From Thermoprotei archaeon (GTDB lineage Archaea; Thermoproteota; Methanomethylicia; Nezhaarchaeales; WYZ-LMO8): a stretch of DNA of 5,579 nucleotides. The notes beneath the pieces were generated by a model, which ran no database searches, was not told the origin of the DNA, and saw nothing but the letters and a program-made list of their open reading frames with translations. This document shows, piece by piece, positions 1 to 5,579 of the stretch (positions are counted from its first letter, which is position 1; each line of letters starts with the position of its first letter). The position numbers and the translations under genes were made by a program. The stretch is from positions 1 to 5,579 of the forward strand of contig QMSF01000076.1 in the NCBI GenBank assembly GCA_003649565.1, in the 5' to 3' direction.

Positions 1-314
1 CCAGCTATACCAAAGAAAATTGCTCCACTCCAATCCGAAAAGGTTATGCTCATAAGCCCCGTCCCAATACCGAAAAGCGGGAGAAAGGTAAGTACTATTT
101 TCTTAATCCCTTTAACGTCTATTAAGAAGCCGACAAAGACCGATGTTAACGTGTATAAGGTTAAGAAGCTCGTATATATCAATCCGGCTTGAGCATTAGT
201 TAAGTTAAGCTCACTCATCATCTCTGGTAGTAACATGCTAAACGTATATCTAACGCCATAAGCCATGAAGGCTATGGAGAAGCACGCTGTTAGGATTATG
301 AACCTACGCCGCAT
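1..314 (-). CDS. MFS family transporter, N-terminal part (3' end outside window)
   Basis: The first 104 codons of an integral membrane transporter are present; the gene continues past the left edge. The protein opens with MRRR, a positively charged cytoplasmic start, followed by a hydrophobic segment at about residues 5-30. A second segment follows at about 43-65, then a loop G62-F-L-I-D66-V-K-G69-I-K-K, which fits the MFS motif A (GxxxDRxGRR) between helices 2 and 3, with the usual Arg after the Asp replaced by Val. A third segment covers about 73-92. The layout is typical of a 12-helix MFS permease, but the substrate cannot be read from this fragment. The ATG at 314 is chosen because GGAGG lies 12 nt upstream and hydrophobic helix 1 starts at once. 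It lies downstream of cobN on the same strand, 142 bp away, so a role in metal or cofactor export is possible but unsupported. Confidence 0.85.
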   Translation of the reverse strand, partial: MRRRFIILTACFSIAFMAYGVRYTFSMLLPEMMSELNLTNAQAGLIYTSFLTLYTLTSVFVGFLIDVKGIKKIVLTFLPLFGIGTGLMSITFSDWSGAIFFGIA

Positions 315-456
315 TAAAATGCAACGCCTCCAATATTATGCATCATACATTCAATACTTAAAGTTATGGCTTATCTCTAAGTTTGGAGTGTAGATAAAAT
401 GAGTGGGCATATTTAATGTATATGAGAAAAGAGCTCCATTTGTGTGAAGGCGCTTT
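315..456 (-). promoter_or_regulatory. cobN-MFS intergenic region with two TATA-like candidates
   Basis: This 142-bp non-coding stretch precedes the MFS gene. On the minus strand it holds two AT-rich elements that resemble archaeal TATA boxes: CATTAAATAT at 409-418 and CTTTAAGTAT at 354-363. With a start site about 25 bp downstream of the box, the first would give a leader of roughly 70-80 nt, and the second a leader of under 20 nt that starts almost at the Shine-Dalgarno sequence. The region suggests that the MFS gene can have its own promoter rather than depending on read-through from cobN. Neither element was tested against a matrix, so this is pattern reading only. Confidence 0.3.
327..331 (-). 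promoter_or_regulatory. Ribosome binding site of the MFS gene
   Basis: The minus strand reads GGAGG here, 12 nt before the ATG at 314. The spacing is somewhat long, but no other start codon in the same frame fits better, so the site supports the chosen start. Confidence 0.55.
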
Positions 457-458
457 TC
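426..458 (-). terminator. Possible hairpin terminator overlapping the cobN stop codon
   Basis: On the minus strand GAAAAGCGC (458-450) can pair with GCTCTTTTC (434-426). This gives nine positions with one internal mismatch around a 15-nt loop, and the distal arm is T-rich (CTTTTCTC). The upstream arm overlaps the TGA stop of cobN at 457-459. Position and T-rich tail fit transcription termination, but the stem is weak and the following sequence is not a pure T run. Confidence 0.25.
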
Positions 459-3400
459 AACCCTCAGCTAATGCTTCCATTTCCGCGCTTAGCTTCCTCA
501 TTATTTTAATTTCGTCTTCAGAGGGCTTCCAATAACCTCTTTCATAGGCTTCATATATTCTCTTCACGATTTCCAATACAGCGTAAGGATTTGCTTGAGC
601 CATTCTCTCCCTTATCTCAGTGTTTATCAGGTATTTCTCGTAGAGCTTTCTCCAAATCCACTCTTCAACGGCATTGGTCGTAGCTGCTAACCCCAAGACG
701 TATTCTACTCTCTTTGCAATTTCTCTTGCTCCATCATAGCCATGCTTTAACATTGAGTCTATCCACTTAGGATTTAAGAGTCTGGCTCGCACAGCATTGT
801 CTACGGCTTCCTCTATGCTCTTTACCTTTGGCTTTTCGAGAGTGGTATCGATCCAAAGTGCTTCCACGCGTTTGTCTTTGACTTGCTCTACAGTCTTCTT
901 CAATCCTCCTAGGAACTCGTAGTAGTGGTCGAGGTCTGTTATCTCATACTCATTGGCATAGCGAACTTGCGTTACTAAATCTACAGTTTTTATGAGCGCC
1001 TTGAATGTTTGGCCAGCTTCTATGGAATGGCTTTTCTCGGTGTAAGCATACATCATGTCCTCCATGTAGGTCTTGGCTAGATCCTCCTCCGAGCGCCAAT
1101 TAGACGATTCTATCATCTCCGTTAGTCTAGTGTTATAAGCTCCATTCTTAGGTCCAAAGACTCTAGCTGTAGCTAAGTCCCAATTAACGCCCTTCTCCCT
1201 TGCTTCACGCACATGTTTCTTAACGTAATTCATGTCTTCAGGCTCATCTAAGTTTGCTACAAGCTTGAATGCCCTATCCAGCAATGTTATTAGGTTGGGG
1301 AAAGTGTCGCGGAAAATGCCGCATATGGTCACTAGGACGTCTATTCGTGGACGGCGTAGCTCTTCTAGGGGTATGACTTCTAAGTCCCAGCTCCATGGAC
1401 CATGCTTTCTCACTAATCTTACTCCAAGGTATTGAAGAATTTGTCCTATTGTTTCACCTCGCGTTCCCATGGTCTCAAAGCCCCATAAGACTACGGCTAC
1501 TGTTTGAGGATAGCTCTTGTACTTCTCGTAGTGCTTTGTTAAAGTCTCCTCAGCTATCTTGATCCCCCTCATGTAGGCTGCTTTACTAGGAATTAGCCTA
1601 GGATCAAAGGCATAACCATGACTGCCTGTGGGCAATGCGTCAGGCGTTCTCAAGGGATCACCAGCCACGCGTGGCTCAAGGTATTCTCCATTTAATGCAC
1701 GAATGACTGCTTTTACTTCATTGCAATTCTCAATTCTAGAAGCCAATTCCCTCACATACTTGACTATGGCCTCTACATCCTCTTTGACTCGATTAGGGAA
1801 CTGCTTCAAAATGGCTTTGCTGTTACCTTCAACTATTGCTTTAATAAGCTCCTTAGCCTCAAGCTCAAGTTCTTCCAGTACTTTTGATGCTAGCTTTCCA
1901 GCGATTATAGAGGAAGGTCTGTCGAGGAGATCATCGTAGTTTAAACCTCTAGCTTCAGCAAGTAATCTATGTAGAGACTTCACATTGCCATCGCGCCGCA
2001 GAAGTAGGGTTATGTACTCTATGAGTTCTTCTCTACTCCATTTCCTACCGAGAACGTGAAGACCTGACGGTATTACTGAGCGCTTCATTTCATAGATCTT
2101 CACATGAGCTTCTTCAACGCTTTGAATATTCATGTTTAATTGTCCTGCCTTTTCGATCACTAATTTCTCAACGATTTTAGCTCTTTCAGGGTCTTGAACT
2201 TTGGCTTCAGAATATTCGTGAATAAGCTCTTCTAACTCAATGTAGTCTTCGTAGAGTCCAGATGTGGTATATGGCGGCGTTAAGTGCGTTATGGTGTACG
2301 CATAACTTCGTCTCTTAGCAATGGTCATTTCTGAAGGGTTCGTGACGTGATATAGGTAGATGTGAGGGACATCACCTATCAGTATGTCGGGGTAACACAT
2401 ATTGGATAAGCCGACTTCCTTGCCGGGCATGAACTCCAAGGTTCCATGAGTTCCAAGGTGTATGATCGCATCGGCCTTAAAGACTTCATTAATCCAGTAG
2501 TAAAAGGCTAAGTATTGGTGATGGGGAGGAAGATCTTTGCTATGATATATCTTGTCGAGCTCCTCGTGAACACCACGGCTAGGCTGAACGCCTATAAACA
2601 CATTGCCCAATGTTAGGCCTGGTATGAGGAGGCCCACATTATTAACATTGATATTGCCTGGAGGAGAACCCCAAGCTTTGACTATTTCACTTCTCACCTT
2701 CTCTGGAAGGCTCTTAAGGAAATTAACATACTCCTCGTAGGGAACCTTTATTTCGCATGACTGCCCTCGATAAAATGGCGAATTTAGAAGGCCCTTCTCA
2801 ATCAGGTGTTTACGCAGCTCTTCAGCAGAAAGCGTTTTAACATGGTAGCCTTCTCTTGCTAGCGCTTCTAGCAATACCTCAAGGCTCTTGAAGACGTCCA
2901 AATAAGAGGCTGATCCTATGTTGTGTTCTCCTGGAGGATAATTGTAAATTATTATTGCGATTTTCCTCTCATTGACAGGCTTCTTTTTTAATTCAAGCCA
3001 TTTTAAGAGCCTCGCAACACGTTTTTTAATTCGATTCTCAATGACTATGACGTCCTTGCGCTCATTACTTGTAAGTCCAGCTAGAGGTATAGGTTCAAGC
3101 GCGCCATCAGCTTCTGGTAAGGCCACAGACGTTATGACTTCTATGGGTGAAAGACCTTGAGGATTAGCCTCCCATTTATCTACTTCTCTCATGAACATTA
3201 TGAGGCCATTTATTAGAAGGCAGTTGAGCTCTCTAAGAAGTCTTAATGTGGGTTTAGGGTCTCCACCATAAGGTCCTCCACGTAATCTAAACCAGTGCAA
3301 GTTCACTAGAGCATCAACCTTCAATCCGCTTAGGGCGTTTCTAATGAGATCAGGGTTTTTGTCAAGATCCTTGGATGACCCCCCTATAATAGGTATTACG

Positions 3401-4155
3401 GCTACTCCTTCACGCTCCAAAAGGTTGAAGAGCGCATCGGCTACTGGCTTACATTGCTCAAAGTGCATTCCTGAATATAAGAATAAGGCTATGGAGTGCC
3501 TTTTCCCGCTAATTCCCTTGAGCAGATTAGATGCGTCGATGAATCCTAAGCGCGGATGATATATGGATCCTGGCTTGACTCTCTCGATAGGTTCTTGATA
3601 GGATACCTTAAATTTGAAGTACTCTTTGAGCAAAAGGAGCAGCATATTCTTGAGATTCTCCTTATCACCATAACTCCAGTAAGTCGTCATTAAAACCCAA
3701 TTCCTAGCATCTTTAAGTGAGCCTATCGGAATGATCTTACCCATTTTCTTAAGGAACTCTTGAATTCTCCACACACGGCTCATATCTAAATGCTGAACAT
3801 CGAAGTCAACCTCCATGCTGGGTATCTTAGAGCCCTTAAGCTTGCCTAATCTGAGCATTCTAATTATGCTTGAGGACCCCCCGACAAGCGGAACGACAAT
3901 TCTATCATTCTCTCGAAGAGCTTCATTAAGGAGCTTTACGAATCCGCTTGTAGGGGTACGTATGTCGAGAAGTACTACGTTTGCTATTTTTAGAGATTCA
4001 AGGAGCCTCTCGATGAGCTTGGCGTTTTCATCTAATTCATGTGTGTAGTAGAGTCCTACAAGTTTAATGATGTCACCATGTTTACTTGATATCTCCTCTA
4101 TAGCACTTAGCAACGGCGAAAGAGATGTCTTGGTGCTTATAACGCATAGCCTCAT
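457..4155 (-). CDS. cobN: Cobaltochelatase large subunit, CobN/BchH family
   Basis: This is a full-length CobN-type metal chelatase subunit of 1,232 residues, within the usual 1,200-1,300. In the family it binds the tetrapyrrole and the metal in the cytoplasm and inserts the metal, Co2+ in cobalamin synthesis, driven by ATP-hydrolysing AAA+ partners. Landmarks, numbered from the ATG at 4155: an N-terminal domain (about 1-370) with VGGSS-type turns; HLGTHGTLEFMPGK at about 566-579, the hallmark HxGTHGxxExxPGK; LPTGSHGYAFDPRLIP at about 841-856; GFETMGTRGE at about 892-901; CGIFRDTFPN at about 945-954; DHYYEFLGGL at 1076-1085; and the C-terminal TTNAVEEW and NPYAVLEI motifs. GSH stands where GRN is usual. 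An earlier in-frame GTG at 4194 adds 13 residues, but the ATG gives the family-like start MRLCVIS, and AGGGTG lies 13 nt upstream. No CobS, CobT, ChlI or ChlD lies beside it. The family call is firm; the exact substrate and metal are not, since many archaeal members are uncharacterised. Confidence 0.93.
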   Translation of the reverse strand: MRLCVISTKTSLSPLLSAIEEISSKHGDIIKLVGLYYTHELDENAKLIERLLESLKIANVVLLDIRTPTSGFVKLLNEALRENDRIVVPLVGGSSSIIRMLRLGKLKGSKIPSMEVDFDVQHLDMSRVWRIQEFLKKMGKIIPIGSLKDARNWVLMTTYWSYGDKENLKNMLLLLLKEYFKFKVSYQEPIERVKPGSIYHPRLGFIDASNLLKGISGKRHSIALFLYSGMHFEQCKPVADALFNLLEREGVAVIPIIGGSSKDLDKNPDLIRNALSGLKVDALVNLHWFRLRGGPYGGDPKPTLRLLRELNCLLINGLIMFMREVDKWEANPQGLSPIEVITSVALPEADGALEPIPLAGLTSNERKDVIVIENRIKKRVARLLKWLELKKKPVNERKIAIIIYNYPPGEHNIGSASYLDVFKSLEVLLEALAREGYHVKTLSAEELRKHLIEKGLLNSPFYRGQSCEIKVPYEEYVNFLKSLPEKVRSEIVKAWGSPPGNINVNNVGLLIPGLTLGNVFIGVQPSRGVHEELDKIYHSKDLPPHHQYLAFYYWINEVFKADAIIHLGTHGTLEFMPGKEVGLSNMCYPDILIGDVPHIYLYHVTNPSEMTIAKRRSYAYTITHLTPPYTTSGLYEDYIELEELIHEYSEAKVQDPERAKIVEKLVIEKAGQLNMNIQSVEEAHVKIYEMKRSVIPSGLHVLGRKWSREELIEYITLLLRRDGNVKSLHRLLAEARGLNYDDLLDRPSSIIAGKLASKVLEELELEAKELIKAIVEGNSKAILKQFPNRVKEDVEAIVKYVRELASRIENCNEVKAVIRALNGEYLEPRVAGDPLRTPDALPTGSHGYAFDPRLIPSKAAYMRGIKIAEETLTKHYEKYKSYPQTVAVVLWGFETMGTRGETIGQILQYLGVRLVRKHGPWSWDLEVIPLEELRRPRIDVLVTICGIFRDTFPNLITLLDRAFKLVANLDEPEDMNYVKKHVREAREKGVNWDLATARVFGPKNGAYNTRLTEMIESSNWRSEEDLAKTYMEDMMYAYTEKSHSIEAGQTFKALIKTVDLVTQVRYANEYEITDLDHYYEFLGGLKKTVEQVKDKRVEALWIDTTLEKPKVKSIEEAVDNAVRARLLNPKWIDSMLKHGYDGAREIAKRVEYVLGLAATTNAVEEWIWRKLYEKYLINTEIRERMAQANPYAVLEIVKRIYEAYERGYWKPSEDEIKIMRKLSAEMEALAEG

Positions 4156-4194
4156 TTCCAACGTTAAGCACCCTAAAGAGCACAATGCTACCAC

Positions 4195-4357
4195 AAATGA
4201 ATATAAGTGTTACTATGTGGAATAGCACTGGTTCATTTAATAAAAACTACATGATTGCTACCTGGAAGACTAGGAGAATGAAAGCTTAAAGAAAGGTTTT
4301 CATAAATTAAAGACGCAGGTTCTCCCTATTCTTTAGTTTAATGGGATCCCTAGGTGC
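4195..4357. other. tupC-cobN intergenic region
   Basis: No gene is visible on either strand. Reading leftwards, the minus strand first carries an interrupted inverted repeat just after the ATPase stop: TAAAG (4335-4331) and CTTTA (4312-4308), with an inner AGG/CCT pair. T-rich stretches follow (CTTTAATTTATG, then CCTTTCTTTAAG). This could end the transporter transcript, though the stem is too poor to call a terminator. The left part holds the candidate cobN promoter elements. I saw no cobalamin-riboswitch B12-box or molybdenum-cofactor-riboswitch pattern, and the gap is too short for a full copy of either plus a promoter. Confidence 0.5.
4199..4246 (-). promoter_or_regulatory. Candidate cobN promoter elements
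   Basis: Two TATA-like elements lie upstream of cobN on the minus strand: TTTTTATTAAAT at 4235-4246 and CTTATAT at 4201-4207. If transcription starts about 25 bp downstream, the first predicts a start near 4214, giving a leader of about 60 nt to the ATG at 4155 or about 20 nt to the GTG at 4194. The second predicts a start near 4178, which would exclude the GTG. Both are read by eye and no upstream TFB-recognition element was confirmed. Confidence 0.3.
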
Positions 4358-5044
4358 TTAGGTATAGAGCTCTTCCAGCAATTCCTTTGGACTTCCTATG
4401 TGCGTTATTTTGCCTTCTTCTAGAATTACGATTCTATCGGCTATAGTTAGTAGTGGAATTGGATCGTGACTTGATATCACGATCGTGGTTTTGCTTTTCA
4501 GTTTTTCTAGGAGCTCTACTATGTTTTTGCGTTTAGTCAGGTGTAGGTGAGCTAGGGGTTCATCGAGGAACAGATAGTCTGGATTTAAGACTAGTGCTCT
4601 AGCTATTGCTATGAGCTGTTTTTCGCCTGCTGATAACCTATTGACATCTCTTCTATTAGCCAGATGTGCTATGCCGAGTTCGCTCATGACCTCTAAAGCG
4701 CTTTCTCTTGCTTCGGTCTCTTTGATGCCTCTAATGGTTAGGCCATAAGCCACGTTTTCTAGTGCGCTGCCCCTCAAGAGTGTTGGCTTTTCGTGGACGT
4801 AGACTATGCGTCTTCTGATTTTAAGCCTTTCACCTTCGCTTAGAGACCAGTAGTCAATTCCATTAACCGTGACTTGGCCTTTAGTGGCTTTGTATATTAG
4901 TGATGCAACTTTGAGCAGTGTTGTCTTGCCGCTGCCATTAGGCCCCATGATTATCGTTATGCCTTTTTCAAATGAAAGGTTTACGTCGCGGAGCACATAC
5001 TCATCTTCGAAGTAACTAAACCATACGTTTCTCAGCTCTATCAT
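4358..5044 (-). CDS. tupC: Tungstate-type ABC transporter ATP-binding protein
   Basis: This 228-residue cytoplasmic ATPase powers the permease encoded immediately upstream. The nucleotide-binding motifs are in order: Walker A GPNGSGKT (34-41); a Q-loop region reading VYVHEKP (81-87); signature LSAGEKQ (137-143); Walker B YLFLDEP (157-163); a D-loop region AHLH (165-168); and the switch His in SSHD (193). Length and the single-domain form fit TupC; the optional C-terminal regulatory domain of ModC/WtpC-type ATPases is absent. Two key loop positions are unusual: E85 replaces the Q-loop Gln, and H168 replaces the D-loop Asp. Walker A, Walker B with its catalytic Glu (E162), and the switch His are intact, so activity is likely retained. 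The ATG at 5044 is fixed by the ATGA overlap with the permease stop and a strong AAGGAGGAGG upstream. Tungstate is inferred from the partner permease; molybdate cannot be excluded. Confidence 0.88.
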   Translation of the reverse strand: MIELRNVWFSYFEDEYVLRDVNLSFEKGITIIMGPNGSGKTTLLKVASLIYKATKGQVTVNGIDYWSLSEGERLKIRRRIVYVHEKPTLLRGSALENVAYGLTIRGIKETEARESALEVMSELGIAHLANRRDVNRLSAGEKQLIAIARALVLNPDYLFLDEPLAHLHLTKRKNIVELLEKLKSKTTIVISSHDPIPLLTIADRIVILEEGKITHIGSPKELLEELYT

Positions 5045-5579
5045 TGAAACCTCCTCCTTATGATCCTAGCAGTCAAGACAACGACTAGTATCGTGGCGAA
5101 GAGGACTAAGCCCAATATCATTGCTTTGTCGAATTCTCCTTTCTCAACTTCAAGCGCTATTGCTGTGGTCAAGACCCTCGTGAAGCCCTTAATGTTACCG
5201 CCAACTAGAAGTGCAACTCCAAGTTCGCCTATGGCTCTTGCAAAGGCGATTAATGAGGCTATTACTACATCCCCTAAAACCTCTCTAATGACGAGCTTGT
5301 ATGCTTGAATTTTGCTTGCACCTAATGATATGGCTAGCTCCCAGTAATCGCTGAGAGCTTTAACGAAGGTCTCGTAGGTTAATGATATTAAGAGGGGGGT
5401 TATTAATATCGCTTGGCCGATGATTATGATTTGAGGTGTATAGAGGAGATTTAGGGCTCCTAGAGGGCCTGCATGGCTAAATAGCAGGTAGAGGAGGAGG
5501 CCTGCGAGGACTGTTGGAAATCCTATGAGTGTATTGAAGACGCCCATTATTGGATCTCGCCATTTTGATCTTAATGACG
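5041..5579 (-). CDS. tupB: Tungstate-type ABC transporter permease, C-terminal part (5' end outside window)
   Basis: This is the membrane subunit of an oxyanion ABC importer. The reading frame stays open through the right edge, so the ATG at 5547 is probably internal: the residues before it (SLRSKWRDPI) run smoothly into a TupB-like NTLIGFPTVLAGLLLY. Counting from that Met, hydrophobic segments lie at about 8-24, 37-56, 93-115 and 142-163. The EAA-type coupling loop (E70-L-A-I-S-L-G76-A-S, continuing to about 94) contacts the ATPase. GGNIKGFTRVLTTAIALE (116-133) followed by KGEFDKAMILG matches the pattern I know for TupB and differs from ModB/WtpB permeases, so tungstate is the best substrate guess. 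The protein ends in IIRRRFQ, a basic cytoplasmic tail. The TGA stop overlaps the start of the ATPase gene. About 50 N-terminal residues and any tupA gene should lie beyond the edge. Confidence 0.87.
   Translation of the reverse strand, partial: SLRSKWRDPIMGVFNTLIGFPTVLAGLLLYLLFSHAGPLGALNLLYTPQIIIIGQAILITPLLISLTYETFVKALSDYWELAISLGASKIQAYKLVIREVLGDVVIASLIAFARAIGELGVALLVGGNIKGFTRVLTTAIALEVEKGEFDKAMILGLVLFATILVVVLTARIIRRRFQ
5050..5059 (-). promoter_or_regulatory. Strong Shine-Dalgarno of tupC, inside the tupB coding end
   Basis: The minus strand reads AAGGAGGAGG, with 5 nt between it and the tupC ATG at 5044. The same bases supply the arginine run at the permease C terminus (AGG-AGG-AGG), so one short stretch does two jobs. 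With the ATGA stop-start overlap it points to coupled translation of the two subunits. Confidence 0.85.

Noticed and set aside
1628..1939. Plus-strand open frame of 103 codons, serine-rich
   Set aside because: It lies wholly opposite conserved cobN coding sequence, has low-complexity Ser runs from the complement of Glu/Leu codons, and shows no recognisable domain.
3344..3559. Plus-strand open frame of 71 codons; similar ones at 1232-1435, 2972-3160 and 3815-4048
   Set aside because: All are antisense to cobN, and their compositions are those expected from the complement of the real gene.
4280..4301. Imperfect dyad GAAAGCTT / AAGGTTTTC in the tupC-cobN gap
   Set aside because: The arms do not match in register and the composition is A/T-biased, so chance explains it; not strong enough for an operator.
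4343..4350. Palindrome GGGATCCC just after the tupC stop
   Set aside because: A single 8-bp palindrome with no flanking symmetry or second copy is expected by chance.
4156..4357. Possible cobalamin or molybdenum-cofactor riboswitch ahead of cobN
   Set aside because: No B12-box-like or other conserved core is visible, the space is short, and these riboswitches are rarely or never found in archaea.
5060..5308. Plus-strand open frame of 82 codons opposite the permease gene
   Set aside because: It is antisense to the conserved GGNI...TRVLTTAIALE region of the permease, which fully explains the sequence.

Overview
The window holds four protein genes, all on the minus strand, so transcription runs from the right edge to the left. 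In reading order they are a tungstate-type ABC permease (tupB-like, 5' end off the window), its ATPase (tupC-like), a complete large cobaltochelatase-type subunit (cobN family), and the first 104 codons of a major facilitator superfamily (MFS) transporter that runs off the left edge. There are no tRNA or rRNA genes, CRISPR arrays, insertion sequences or long repeats that I can see.

The source looks like a prokaryote of moderate AT richness and is most likely an archaeon. This is an inference. It rests on AT-rich TATA-like elements upstream of genes, frequent ATA isoleucine and AGG/AGA arginine codons, GGAGG-type ribosome binding sites, and a CobN of about 1,230 residues of the kind common in archaea, with no adjacent CobS/CobT. 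The phylum cannot be settled from this sequence; a thermophilic or anaerobic Thermoproteota-like lineage is only a guess.

Layout. At 5041-5579 and 4358-5044 the permease and ATPase genes overlap by the four bases ATGA, and the ATPase Shine-Dalgarno sequence lies inside the last permease codons, so they are translationally coupled. The oxyanion-binding protein (tupA) would be expected just beyond the right edge. A gap of about 200 bp (4156-4357) with TATA-like elements separates this pair from cobN (457-4155, GTG alternative at 4194). A second gap (315-456) with TATA-like elements precedes the MFS gene.

How the genes may work together. TupABC systems import tungstate, used by pterin-tungsten enzymes. 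CobN-family proteins bind a tetrapyrrole and insert a metal, usually Co2+ for cobalamin, with AAA+ partner subunits. Both concern metal cofactors, but no known pathway links them directly, and the gaps suggest separate transcripts. The points most worth a second look are this pairing, the lack of AAA+ chelatase partners beside cobN, a changed GRN-type motif in the chelatase, and unusual Q-loop and D-loop residues in the ATPase.
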